From JAABRB01 sp963735025 (GTDB lineage Bacteria > Pseudomonadota > Gammaproteobacteria > Burkholderiales > SG8-39), in contig CAVTJG010000011.1 of NCBI GenBank assembly GCA_963735025.1, forward strand, positions 1 through 64,000: 64,000 nt of DNA, written 5' to 3'. This document shows, piece by piece, positions 47,382 to 57,168 of the stretch. Within the stretch, counting starts at the first letter, position 1; every line of letters starts with the position of its first letter. The translations under genes and the position numbers were made by a program. A model generated the notes under the pieces. It did not search any database. It worked only from the letters and a program-made list of their open reading frames with translations, and had not been told where the DNA came from.

Positions 47382-48495
47382 ATGTCCAAGCCAAAAATCC
47401 GAGTCGTCCCGTCGTTTCGCAACACCGTCTCTGGTGGTCGATGACCAGTCGACGGGGCGCGCCATTCTCGAAGAGGTCGTCCGGAGCGTCGACGCCAATG
47501 TACACGTCGAGGCGTTCGAAAATCCGATGGACGCAGTGCGGTGGGCGGCGAACCACACCGCGGACCTGGTGCTGGCGGACTACCAAATGCCGGAGATGGA
47601 CGGCATCGAATTCGTCCGTCGCCTGCGAACGTTGCCGGAATACGGACACGTTCCGATGGTGATGATCACGGTTCATGATGATCGTCGCGTCCGTTACGCC
47701 GCGCTGGATGCGGGAATCACCGACTTCCTCACCAAGCCGATCGACACGCGCGAATGCCTCGCGCGCTGCCGCAATCTGCTCACGCTGCGCCGGCAGCAGC
47801 TTGCCCTGGAGGACAAAGGTAGACTGCTCGAAGGTATGGTGCAGGACGCCACACGCGAGGTGCGTCACCGTGAAAAGGAAACGTTGTTTCGCCTGGCCAA
47901 AGCGGGCGAATTCCGCGACGAGGAGACCGGCAATCACGTCATACGAATGGCACGCTATTCGCGCCTGATCTCGGAGGCGATAGGACTCTCCGGGGAGGAG
48001 GCGGATACGATCGAGCTCGCCGCGCCGCTGCACGATATCGGCAAGATCGGCCTTCCCGACGACATCCTTCTCAAGGCAGACAAGCTCACCGATGCGGAGC
48101 AGAGAATCATGCAGCGCCATCCGGTGATCGGATACGAGATCCTCAAGGACAGCCCGTCGAAGTACCTGCGCATGGGAGCGCTCATCGCCCTCGGCCACCA
48201 CGAGCGGTTCGACGGGACCGGATATCCATACGGATTGGTCGGTGACCACATCCCGCTGGCAGCCCGCATCGTCGCGGTCGCCGACGTCTACGACGCGCTG
48301 ACTTCGAAGCGGCCATACAAGGCGGCCTGGCTGAGCGAGGAGGCCCGGAAATACCTCGAAAGCGAGAGCGGTGCGCATTTCGATCCGGTCCTGGTCGATG
48401 CGTTCATCCGCGTGCGCAACGATGCACTCGCCATTCAGGAAGAGCTGCAGGACACGGTACCGCCGGGGGCGGAGAGCACGACTCCCATCGCATGA
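47382..48495 (+). CDS. rpfG: RpfG: response regulator with HD-GYP c-di-GMP phosphodiesterase domain, start broken by an apparent +1 frameshift
   Basis: Predicted to hydrolyse c-di-GMP when phosphorylated by RpfC. The receiver domain has VVDDQ, the phospho-acceptor in DLVLADYQMPEMDG and the Lys of LTKPID. The HD-GYP domain follows, with GNHVIRMARYS, HDIGKIGLPDDILLK, and HHERFDGTGYP. An ATG at 47382 starts MSKPKIRVVPSFRNTV in another frame; an extra T at 47430 (ACCGTC-T-CTGGTGG) separates it from LVVDDQ. Removing it restores a normal N-terminus. Otherwise the frame starts at GTG 47434 and lacks beta-strand 1. The stop overlaps rpfC in an ATGA junction. Confidence 0.87.
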
Positions 48496-51011
48496 TGGAA
48501 CCGCGCAAGTCTCCGCTGGTTTGGCTTCGTGAGAGGCTGAGGAATCGACCAGACACGGAGCACGAGCAGGCGCTCGTGCGTGTGGCGCTCGGCCTCGGTC
48601 TGGGCGTGTACCTGCTGGTTCCGCATCTGCTGGGCGAGAAGACCAGCGGAGCGATGCAGTCGCTCTTGCCGTTCGGCGCTTTCGTTCTCTTGTCCCTCGG
48701 CATTATCGGCTCGATCCTCGTGCAGCCCGGCGTGTCGCCGACGCGGCGCGTGATCGGCGCGGTCGCGGACAGCGCGACGGCAAGCTTCTTCATGATCCAG
48801 ATGGGCGTGGACGGTCTGCTGCTCTACGTCGTCTATCTCTGGATCATCTTCGGCAACGGCTTCCGGTACGGCCGTTTCTACCTGCTCAATACGCTCGTGC
48901 TGAGCGTAGTCGGATTCTCGCTGGTGATCATGTTCAGCGATTTCTGGCATGCGCACATCGGAGCCGGCATCAGCCTGCTCATCGGCATGGTCGGCGTGTC
49001 GCTGTACGTGCTGACGCTAGTTAACCGGCTTTCGGATGCGCTGGACACCGCAGAGGCGGCGAACGTCGCCAAGCGCCGATTCGTCTCGACGATATCGCAC
49101 GAGATGCGAACGCCGTTGAATGCGATCATCGGCATGACCGAACTCCTGCGCGATACCCGGCTCGGCGGCGAGCAGACCGAAATGGTGCGCACGATCGGCG
49201 CATCGTCGCGGGCGATGCTGGGGCTGGTCGAGGACGTCCTCGACTTCTCGAAGATCGAGGCCGGCAAGTTGACGGTCGCTCGCGAGGAATTCGATCTCTA
49301 CGCCCTGGTTAACGGTGCGACGCTGGTCTTGAAGCCCCAGGCGGAGCGCAAGGGGCTTTCCTTCGTCGTCTCGATCATGCCCGACGTGCCCCCGTACGTA
49401 CGCGGGGATTCCGGCCATCTCCGCCAGGTGCTGATCAACCTGTTGGGCAACGCCGTCAAGTTCACCGAGAAGGGTGGCGTCACGCTCCACGTGTCGCGAT
49501 CGCACGCGGAGAATGGGACGGCGCGCCTCAAGTTCTCGATTCGGGATACCGGCATCGGAATCGCGCCCGAGCACCAGCGACGCATATTCGAGAGCTTCAC
49601 CCAGGCCGACCAGAGCGTGACACGCAAGTTCGGCGGTACGGGTCTCGGCACCACGATCTCCAAGCAGCTGGTGGAATTGATGGGCGGGAGTATCGGGCTC
49701 GAAAGCGCAGTCGGCCTCGGGAGCACGTTCTGGATCGAGCTCGAATTCGAGACGATCGAGCGCGCGCTCGAGACCGAGACGGATGCGCTGCTCGGCGTAC
49801 GCGTCCTGCTGATCGGATTCCCGATCGCTGGCGCCAAGGACGTCGATGCGATCGTGGCGGGCTGGGGCGGAGTCTGTACGCCGGTACCGGATGCGGAGTC
49901 TGCTGCCACCCATGCGAGCGCGGCGTTGTCGCAAGGTCGGCCCTTTCAGTGCGGCCTGTTGTATGCCGAGTCCAGCGCGGATGCCGACACGCGGGTCGCA
50001 CGACTGTTCAGGTTGCTCGCGGGCGAACGATTGCCGCTCGTCCTGTGCGCGCCCGAGGGCTCGGAGGTGCACCGGATGCCTTTGGTGCAAGGGCACTTCG
50101 GTGCGGCATTGCCGATTCCCCTCGACAAACGCTTCCTCTACAACGCGCTCCACTCCTTCACCGCCGAGGAACCGCGGGAGGGCGTCGTATTCATCAGCGA
50201 CTACCTGCGGCGCAAGGAGCCGGTACGCGCGCTCAACATTCTCGTGGCGGACGACAACGCGACCAACCGGACCGTGCTCGGCAAGATGCTCGAGCGGGCC
50301 GGTTTCACCGCCACGATGGTCGAGAACGGCGATCAGGCGCTCGATGCCCTGGAAAAGGATCCATACGACGCCGTACTGCTGGATCGGAACATGCCCGTGA
50401 TGGGTGGGGTGGAGGCGGTACGTGCGCTGCGCGCGCTCGAAGCGGGTCGGGCGCACACGCCGGTAATCATTCTCTCCGCGGATGTCACCGAGGAGGCGCG
50501 CCAGGAGGCGCTTGCGAACGGCGCTGATGCTTTCCTCACCAAGCCCATCCAGGCCGCGCGGCTGCTCGACGCCATCGTCAAATTGAGCCAGCCTGCGGAC
50601 GCCGTGCCTGCCGCAAGGTCCGAGTCGCGACCCGCGGCAGATGCTCCATCCGGAATCCTGAATTACGAGACTCTGGGCCTCCTCGAAGGGTTGGGGTCGC
50701 GCTCCGACTTCATGGAAAAGCTGATTCGCGTGTTCAGCGACGACAACGCGATCCTGATTGACCGGATGGAGGAAGCGGTCACAGCCAGGCGTTTCGGTGA
50801 GCTGCGCTCGCTGCTCCACGCTTTGAAAGGGTCAGCGGGAAGCATCGGTGCCGACGAGCTCGCGCGCACTTGCAGCCGGATTCATGCGCTGACCGAAGTG
50901 GAGCTGCGCGCGCGCGGTACGCAGCACGCCGCCAAGATTCGCGCCGACTTCGACGTTGCGCGGGCCGAGCTGACTGCCTATCTGCAAAAAAGGAAGAGCG
51001 GGGCGCTCTGA
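48492..51011 (+). CDS. rpfC: RpfC: hybrid sensor histidine kinase for DSF signal
   Basis: An 839-residue inner-membrane sensor. About five TM helices cover residues 25-180, the architecture of the DSF-sensing RpfC input region. HisKA follows with the phospho-acceptor His203 in FVSTISHEMRTPLNAIIG. The ATPase domain has LINLLGNAVKFTEKGG, FSIRDTGIGI and KFGGTGLGTTISKQL. A degenerate receiver-like segment lacking the Asp occupies about 435-560. The true receiver starts at LNILVADDNATN (about 580) with Asp630 in VLLDRNMPVMGG. The C-terminal Hpt domain has LRSLLHALKGSAGS with its His near 777. It is coupled to rpfG and faces rpfF, completing a DSF module. Confidence 0.88.
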   Translation: MMEPRKSPLVWLRERLRNRPDTEHEQALVRVALGLGLGVYLLVPHLLGEKTSGAMQSLLPFGAFVLLSLGIIGSILVQPGVSPTRRVIGAVADSATASFFMIQMGVDGLLLYVVYLWIIFGNGFRYGRFYLLNTLVLSVVGFSLVIMFSDFWHAHIGAGISLLIGMVGVSLYVLTLVNRLSDALDTAEAANVAKRRFVSTISHEMRTPLNAIIGMTELLRDTRLGGEQTEMVRTIGASSRAMLGLVEDVLDFSKIEAGKLTVAREEFDLYALVNGATLVLKPQAERKGLSFVVSIMPDVPPYVRGDSGHLRQVLINLLGNAVKFTEKGGVTLHVSRSHAENGTARLKFSIRDTGIGIAPEHQRRIFESFTQADQSVTRKFGGTGLGTTISKQLVELMGGSIGLESAVGLGSTFWIELEFETIERALETETDALLGVRVLLIGFPIAGAKDVDAIVAGWGGVCTPVPDAESAATHASAALSQGRPFQCGLLYAESSADADTRVARLFRLLAGERLPLVLCAPEGSEVHRMPLVQGHFGAALPIPLDKRFLYNALHSFTAEEPREGVVFISDYLRRKEPVRALNILVADDNATNRTVLGKMLERAGFTATMVENGDQALDALEKDPYDAVLLDRNMPVMGGVEAVRALRALEAGRAHTPVIILSADVTEEARQEALANGADAFLTKPIQAARLLDAIVKLSQPADAVPAARSESRPAADAPSGILNYETLGLLEGLGSRSDFMEKLIRVFSDDNAILIDRMEEAVTARRFGELRSLLHALKGSAGSIGADELARTCSRIHALTEVELRARGTQHAAKIRADFDVARAELTAYLQKRKSGAL

Positions 51012-51191
51012 ACCAGGTTCACCGGATTACTGGCGGGCATCGGTGATTGCCAGTCGCATGCCCCGCTCGGTCGCCGACACTCGAATGCCTGACCGCCGCT
51101 CCCGGATTGCAGCGCGCCAAGGCGCCCGGGTGACGATCTAGTCGACCAAGAACGGATGCCGGGGAGAGGATTCCCTGCACCCGTCGACTTC

Positions 51192-52145
51192 TCATTCTCG
51201 TTGCGTCATGCAGCGGCGGAAACGGCTGCGTCTATCGAGACGCGTCGCTTCCTCAAGGTGATCGTCGGTTGCCGTGCGACGGGACTGCGCGCGCACGAGG
51301 CGGTGCATCATCTTTAGATCCTTTTCCTCGAGGCGCATCGCCGCGTCGACCCACACGTCGACGACGCGATCCATCTCCTCGCGGGTGATTGGATGGACGT
51401 GCTGGCGGGATTGGAACAACGCCTGGATCCCGTTGCGGCGGCGATGGTTCTTACGGATCCACTCGTACGCCGCTTTCTCGCCGTCTCCGTTCGGGGCGAG
51501 TACGTCGACGATTCCCATTTCGTGGAGCTCGGCGGCTTTGTAGAGCTTGCCCGAAAGGATCATGTCCTCCGCGGCCTTCATGCCCAGGCGGCGAGTGAGC
51601 AGGCTGTACGCGCCCATGCCGGGGAAGAGGTTGAAGAGCGTCTCGGGCAGCCCCATCGTCGCGTTTTCCTCGGCGACGATGACGTCGTTGGCAAGGACGG
51701 TCTCGAAACCGCCACCAAGTGCATCGCCCTGGACCAGCGCGATCGTGGTCATTGTCGGCGAACCGTGGTGCTGGATGTGGGGGAATATGCAGTCGATGCA
51801 GCGCCGGCCGTAGTCGGACAGTGCATCGCGGTCGCCGGTCTTGATCAGCATCTGGAACAGACTCAGATCGCCGCCCAGGTTGTACACGCGTTTCGCCCGC
51901 GAGCCGACCACATAGTAGTTCACCGCGTGCAGAGCGTCCTCGAACAGAACCTTCCCGCCGTTCAGCTCGAGCGTCGAGTCGTGTGCGCGGATATCGTTGA
52001 GGAGGGAAAGGCTGAAGCACGGTGTGGAGGAAGGTTTGAAAAATCCCCACAGCGTTCCGTACTCGGGATCGAATTCGACTTCGTACTGTGAATCAGCCCG
52101 CCCGTAAGGCAGGCGCAGGTTCGCGATGTCGGTGATGGCATTCAT
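51192..52145 (-). CDS. rpfF: RpfF: DSF-family quorum-sensing signal synthase
   Basis: A crotonase-fold enzyme of 317 residues. RpfF makes cis-2-unsaturated fatty acids from acyl-ACP by dehydration and thioester cleavage. The two catalytic Glu are present: Glu148 in GDALGGGFE and Glu168 in MGLPE, exactly 20 residues apart as in Xanthomonas RpfF (141 and 161). The pair distinguishes it from ordinary enoyl-CoA hydratases with other active-site spacing. FSLSLLNDIR and YNLGGDLSLFQMLI also match RpfF. ATG 52145 has GAGGAG upstream. It converges on rpfC. Residues after about 285 are a basic tail absent or different in the Xanthomonas enzyme. Confidence 0.88.
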   Translation of the reverse strand: MNAITDIANLRLPYGRADSQYEVEFDPEYGTLWGFFKPSSTPCFSLSLLNDIRAHDSTLELNGGKVLFEDALHAVNYYVVGSRAKRVYNLGGDLSLFQMLIKTGDRDALSDYGRRCIDCIFPHIQHHGSPTMTTIALVQGDALGGGFETVLANDVIVAEENATMGLPETLFNLFPGMGAYSLLTRRLGMKAAEDMILSGKLYKAAELHEMGIVDVLAPNGDGEKAAYEWIRKNHRRRNGIQALFQSRQHVHPITREEMDRVVDVWVDAAMRLEEKDLKMMHRLVRAQSRRTATDDHLEEATRLDRRSRFRRCMTQRE

Positions 52146-52801
52146 GGTGTTGCTCCTCTCTTTTGTTTGTATGCGTGTCAATGGGCCACAGGAGAGGAAC
52201 ACGGACAGACTGCCCGCCAAGGCGTGACCCGGCTTCTCCCCCAATCCGGGTTTTATTCCCTTCCTAAAGAGATTGCAATGAGTCGTTGAATACTTGGCAA
52301 TCTCCATCAAAGAATACCCGTGTGTCATATTTCATACTTTTCGGGGAGGGGAGTGCCGGAGGGGCCGGGGGGCATGGCGGCAGGAACGAGAATGGTTCTC
52401 TCCCTGGCCTCTCGGCTATGGCAACTTCCATCCACTGAATCAGCCTCTTGGCGCTAGGACCCGGACGGGAAGATGCCAGTGCGGTCCCCCGTAGCGGCGG
52501 GCGTTCGATCGGGGAGGACGCAGCGAGACGATTCAATCCGTCAATGGGCAAATAAGCATTTCGGCGTACCTCCTGAATTTGCGCGACCCCGACCGGCCGG
52601 CAGGGGGCCGGTGTAGTGACGGTTCTGACCAGCAGGCGCGGATGCTTGCGCGCCTGGGGTAGTATCGTTCGACGACTTCGGTCGTTCACGGGGCAGTCGC
52701 AGAGCGAAATCCCGAACCGGTGTGCCGCAAAGACGACCTAACCGTGAAATTTCCGCGCGCAACATTCCGCGTGACTGTCGACTGCCAGTTTCGCAGCGCT
52801 T
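52146..52801. other. 656-bp divergent intergenic region, rpfF / ccoI
   Basis: No convincing gene. Structures seen: ACCCGG (52227-52232) with CCGGGT (52246-52251) followed by TTTATT; GAGATTGC (52269-52276) with GCAATCTC (52297-52304); ACCGGCC/GGCCGGT (52592-52612); and a TTCG-capped hairpin ACGAC/GTCGT (52672-52685). The first two lie within the likely rpfF leader. The stretch 52331-52560 shows nothing clear. Confidence 0.55.
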
Positions 52802-55366
52802 TTGCTTACGCAATCACTCGCGTCGTCCGTGACCCACCCGATCATTCACGCTCCAGGCGCTGTGGACACGGTGCTGGATGGACATGCGCCGGACGAGGGC
52901 GCGTGCTACCACTGCGGATTGCCGCTGCCGCGTGGCGGGATCGTGCGTGGGCGGCTGGATGGAGCGGAGCGGTCGTTCTGCTGTGCGGGTTGCGAGGCGG
53001 TCGCGCACGCAATTGTCGACCGCGGCCTGCAGGAGTACTACCGGTTTCGCGCGGCACTTCCGCCACGCGGCGACTCGGTCGATCAGGACGCGAATCGCTT
53101 CCGTGCGTATGACGATCCGGTGGCCCAGGCGAGCTTCGTGTCGTCCGACGACGGAGACGAGCGGGAGGCCGCCCTCATTCTGGAGGGGGTTCGGTGCGCG
53201 GCGTGCGTCTGGTTGAGCGAGCAATCGATTCAGCGTGTCCCCGGTGTGCTGTCCGCGAGCGTGAATTACGCGACGCACAGGGCGAGCGTACGGTGGGATG
53301 CGCGCCACGCGCGCCTGAGCGAAATCCTCGGCGCGGTGGCGGCGGTCGGATACCGTGCGCATCCTTTCGATGCGCGGAACCTCGATGCGGCGCAGGCCGG
53401 GGAACGCCGTAGCGCGCTCTGGCGATTGCTGATCGCCGGCCTCGGCATGACCCAGGTGATGATGTATGCCATTCCGGCCTACATCGCCGACGCGGAGTCG
53501 CTCCCGAAGGATCTGGGACAACTGATGCGGTGGGCAAGTCTCGTCTTGACGTGTCCCGTCGTCGCATACTCTGCGCAGCCGTTTTTCCAGGGGGCCTGGC
53601 GCGATTTGCGTCGGCTCAGACTGGGCATGGACGTGCCGGTGGCGCTCGGCATCGGCGTAGCGTTTGTCGCGAGCGTGTGGTCGACTCTCTTCGGGACCGG
53701 TGAAGTCTACTTTGACTCTGTAACGATGTTCGTTTTCCTCCTCCTGCTCGGCCGATTTCTTGAGCTCGGCGCGCGCCAGCGTGCGGTCGGCGCCCTGGCG
53801 CACCTCGGCAAGCTGGTTCCGGAGTATTGCGCGCGATTCACCGCTTACCCCGGTGCGACGAGCACCGAAACAGTCCCGGTGGGTGTGCTTCGGGCAGGAG
53901 ACGTCCTGCTCGTGAAGCCGGGCGAGGCGATTCCGGCCGATGGGCTCGTTCTCGAAGGCGAGTCGGTCGTGAACGAATCCTTGATGACGGGAGAGACCCG
54001 GCCAGTCCGGAAGGGCCCGGAGTCCGTGGTGATGGGCGGCTCCGTCAATGCATCGGGCGCGCTCGTCGTGCGGGTCGAACGTGTCGGCGCAAATTCGGTC
54101 CTGGGAACGATCGCGCGGCTGGCGGAGCGAGCCACCACGGAGAAGCCGCACGCGGTCGACCTGGCGAATAACGCGGCCCAGTGGTTTGTGCTGGCCGTCC
54201 TCGTCCTTGCATTCGCGACTGGCGCGTGGTGGATGGTGACTGATCCGGCCCGGGCATTGTGGGTCACGGTATCGGTTCTCATCGTGACCTGCCCGTGTGC
54301 GCTGTCGCTTGCCACGCCGGTGGCGCTGACGGCCGCGACGGGCGCTCTCGCGCGTCTCGGCTTTATCGCCACGCGCGGCCACACGATCGAGGCGCTTGCT
54401 CGTGCGACGGACTTTGTGTTCGACAAGACGGGCACGCTTACGGAAGGCACCCTGCAAGTCGAGCGTCTCGATCTCCTCGGTGAACTCGACGTCGCACGGT
54501 GCCTGGCGATCGCGAGCGGACTCGAGCGGATTTCCGAGCACCCGTATGCCGTAACGATAAGGTCATACGCGGCGACCGTCGGATTTCAGGACGAGTACAT
54601 GTCGCTTCCTCAGAACCGGCCCGGCGAGGGCATCGAGGGTACGCGCGCAGGCGTACGGTATCGAATCGGTAGCCGAAATTTCTGCAGCCAGATCGCGGGC
54701 CACGCTGCAGCGCCCGTGGCAGAAGGCGGTGTGAGCAACGTGTATCTCGCACGCGACGGGGAGTGGCTCGCGAGTCTCGCACTTCGAGACTCGCTCAAGC
54801 CGGCCGCAGGCAAGCTCGTCGACGCGCTTCGGAATGCTGGCAAGGAGGTTCACATGCTGAGCGGCGATGCGGCAGATGCGGTAGAGGAGGTTGCCCGCGA
54901 GCTTGGCATCGCACATGCGAGGGCGGAAGCGACCCCGGAAGTCAAGCGCGAGTACGTCAGGGCGCTGCAGGCGTCCGGTCGCGTCGTGGCGATGATCGGT
55001 GACGGGGTGAATGACGCCCCGGTGCTCGCCCAGGCGGACGTGTCGGTCGCCATGGCAGGTGGCGCGCGTATCGCGCAGGTAAAGGCCGACGCAGTGCTGC
55101 TGTCGGGTCGCGCAGAGGATCTCGTGCGCGCGATTGAGAAGGCACGCCAGGCACGTCGTGTCGTGGGGCAGAACATTGCCTGGGCAATTGCATACAATTC
55201 GCTAGCGGTGCCCGCGGCAATGATCGGCTGGGTCACGCCGTGGATGGCCGGCCTCGGCATGGCGGGAAGCTCGCTGTTGGTCGTGCTGAATGCGGGGCGA
55301 TTGATCGGCTATGCAACCACCGCTTCGGAGCCGGACGCGGAGGCTCGCATACTCGAGGTGGCGTGA
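52802..55366 (+). CDS. ccoI: CcoI/FixI: copper-transporting P1B-type ATPase for cbb3 assembly
   Basis: An inner-membrane pump thought to supply copper to the periplasmic cbb3 oxidase. The N-terminal metal-binding part has CYHCGLPLP and CCAGCEAV, then an HMA domain with GVRCAACVW. Eight helices follow, with the ion site CPC in VTCPCALSLATPVAL, the phospho-Asp in DKTGTLT, TGET in the actuator domain, and GDGVNDAP. About 854 residues from TTG 52802; GTG at 52829 is an equally possible start, and neither has a good Shine-Dalgarno. ccoS begins 3 bp after the stop. Confidence 0.92.
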   Translation: MLTQSLASSVTHPIIHAPGAVDTVLDGHAPDEGACYHCGLPLPRGGIVRGRLDGAERSFCCAGCEAVAHAIVDRGLQEYYRFRAALPPRGDSVDQDANRFRAYDDPVAQASFVSSDDGDEREAALILEGVRCAACVWLSEQSIQRVPGVLSASVNYATHRASVRWDARHARLSEILGAVAAVGYRAHPFDARNLDAAQAGERRSALWRLLIAGLGMTQVMMYAIPAYIADAESLPKDLGQLMRWASLVLTCPVVAYSAQPFFQGAWRDLRRLRLGMDVPVALGIGVAFVASVWSTLFGTGEVYFDSVTMFVFLLLLGRFLELGARQRAVGALAHLGKLVPEYCARFTAYPGATSTETVPVGVLRAGDVLLVKPGEAIPADGLVLEGESVVNESLMTGETRPVRKGPESVVMGGSVNASGALVVRVERVGANSVLGTIARLAERATTEKPHAVDLANNAAQWFVLAVLVLAFATGAWWMVTDPARALWVTVSVLIVTCPCALSLATPVALTAATGALARLGFIATRGHTIEALARATDFVFDKTGTLTEGTLQVERLDLLGELDVARCLAIASGLERISEHPYAVTIRSYAATVGFQDEYMSLPQNRPGEGIEGTRAGVRYRIGSRNFCSQIAGHAAAPVAEGGVSNVYLARDGEWLASLALRDSLKPAAGKLVDALRNAGKEVHMLSGDAADAVEEVARELGIAHARAEATPEVKREYVRALQASGRVVAMIGDGVNDAPVLAQADVSVAMAGGARIAQVKADAVLLSGRAEDLVRAIEKARQARRVVGQNIAWAIAYNSLAVPAAMIGWVTPWMAGLGMAGSSLLVVLNAGRLIGYATTASEPDAEARILEVA

Positions 55367-55368
55367 AC

Positions 55369-55563
55369 ATGGACGTTCTTTATCTGTTGATCCCGCTGTC
55401 AGTCGTGCTGGCACTGCTGATTGTGGGTGTGCTATGGCACGCGGTGCGCTCGGGTCAGTTCGACGACATGGAGGGACCTGGCTTCAAGGTCCTTCTGGAC
55501 GACGACAGCCCACGCGAGGAGACGACCGAGGACGCGAAAGACGGGCTGGATGTCAAGGCGTGA
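55369..55563 (+). CDS. ccoS: CcoS: cbb3 oxidase maturation protein
   Basis: A 64-residue single-helix membrane protein. The TM helix (about 4-24) is followed by AVRSGQFDDMEGPGFKVLLDDD, the conserved CcoS motif. It is needed for cofactor insertion in cbb3 oxidases of other bacteria. Tightly linked to ccoI. Confidence 0.92.
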   Translation: MDVLYLLIPLSVVLALLIVGVLWHAVRSGQFDDMEGPGFKVLLDDDSPREETTEDAKDGLDVKA

Positions 55564-55619
55564 TTCCGCGAGCGTCACGTCGCTGCGCGACGGAGCACGG
55601 ACCGGTTGAAGGAGACCGT

Positions 55620-55633
55620 TTGACATAGATCAA
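55620..55633 (+). promoter_or_regulatory. FNR/Anr box upstream of ccoN
   Basis: TTGAC-ATAG-ATCAA, one mismatch to the TTGAT-N4-ATCAA consensus. A -10-like TAGGAT lies at 55655-55660, placing the box centre near -41.5, the class II activator position. The Fnr protein encoded at 61697-62443 is the likely regulator. Confidence 0.82.
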
Positions 55634-55732
55634 ACGTGCTTCAGCGCGGGTCAATAGGATCCAAGGTTGCACAAACAAGAGGCAGGCCATGTGTCGGACA
55701 TGGACTTGTAGGAAAACAGGGGGTGGCACTCG

Positions 55733-57158
55733 ATGAGCGCGGCAACGTACAACTACAAGGTCGTGAGGCAATTCGCCGTCATGACCGTCGTGTGGGGAAT
55801 CGTCGGGATGCTGGTCGGCGTAATCATCGCGACCCAGCTCGTCTTTCCTGATCTCACGCACGGAATTCCATGGTTATCGTATGGCAGGCTACGGCCGTTG
55901 CACACGAACGCAGTGATCTTCGCTTTCGGCGGATCGGCGCTTTTCGCAACGTCCTACTACGTGGTTCAGCGCACCTGCCATGTCCGACTCTTCGCTGGAC
56001 CGCTCGCTTCCCTCACGTTCTGGGGCTGGCAGCTGGTGATCGTTCTTGCGGCGGTCACGCTGCCGCTGGGTATCACCACTTCCAAGGAGTACGCGGAGCT
56101 CGAGTGGCCGATCGACATCCTGATCGCAGCTGGTCTGGGTCGCCTACGCCGTCGTGTTCTTCGGCACCATTGCAAAGCGGAAGACGTCGCACATCTACGT
56201 CGCCAACTGGTTTTTCGGCGCCTTCATCCTCACGGTCGCCTTGCTGCACATCGTCAACAGCGCGGAAATTCCGGTGACCTTCTGGAAGTCGTATTCAGTC
56301 TACGCGGGAGTCCAGGACGCGATGGTGCAGTGGTGGTACGGACACAACGCGGTCGGATTCTTTCTCACCGCCGGCTTTCTCGGGATGATGTACTACTTCG
56401 TGCCCAAGCAGGCTGGACGCCCGATCTACTCGTACCGGCTGTCGGTGGTGCATTTCTGGGCGCTCATCTTCACTTACATGTGGGCCGGCCCGCACCACCT
56501 TCACTACACTGCGCTGCCGGACTGGGCGCAAAGCATCGGGATGGTCTTCTCGCTCATCCTGCTCGCGCCCTCCTGGGGAGGAATGATCAACGGGATCATG
56601 ACGCTTTCCGGGGCATGGCATAAGCTGCGCGACGATCCGCTGCTCAAGTTCATGATCACCTCGCTCTCGTTCTACGGGATGTCGACCTTCGAGGGGCCGA
56701 TGATGTCGATCAAGACAGTCAATGCCCTTTCGCACTACACCGACTGGACGATCGGCCACGTGCACTCGGGCGCCCTCGGATGGGTGGGGATGATCTCTAT
56801 CGGATGTATCTACTACCTCATTCCGCGCATGTTCGGCCGGACCGAGATGCACAGTATCCGGCTGGTGACGCTGCATTTCTGGGTGGCGACCATCGGCATC
56901 GTTCTCTATATCGCCGCGATGTGGATTGCCGGTGTCACCCAGGGCCTGATGTGGCGCGCAGTGAACCCGGACGGAACGCTCACCTACACGTTCGTCGAGT
57001 CCACGGACGCAAGCATGCCTTTCTACTGGATCCGGCTCTGCGGAGGTCTGCTGTACCTGTCGGGCATGCTGGTCATGGCATACAACGTCTGGAAGACCGC
57101 TGCGGGCAGACAGGCGACCGATGCGCCGATCCCCGCGTTGACCGCGGCGCACGCGTAG
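55733..57158 (+). CDS. ccoN: CcoN: cbb3 cytochrome c oxidase subunit I, broken by an apparent +1 frameshift
   Basis: Catalytic haem-copper subunit, about 475 residues with 12 helices. The first frame covers YKVVRQFAVMTVVWGIVGM, LRPLHTNAVIFAFGG and ITTSKEYAELEWPIDILIA. It then shifts at about 56132 (GCAGCT-G-GTCTGGGTC) into VWVAYAVVFFGTIAKRKTSHIYVANWFF and continues with WYGHNAVGFFLT (CuB ligand region), GPHHLHYTALPDWAQ and YTDWTIGHVHSGALGW, which carry the haem and copper His ligands. Both parts are intact, so a sequencing insertion is the likely cause. A GGGGGTGG Shine-Dalgarno-like sequence precedes ATG 55733, and an FNR box lies 100 bp upstream. Confidence 0.92.
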
Positions 57159-57168
57159 GGGGCGGAAA

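Noticed and set aside
52146..52330. c-di-GMP riboswitch in the rpfF leader
   Set aside because: The hairpins there do not show the conserved GEMM core sequence or the GNRA-type receptor arrangement.
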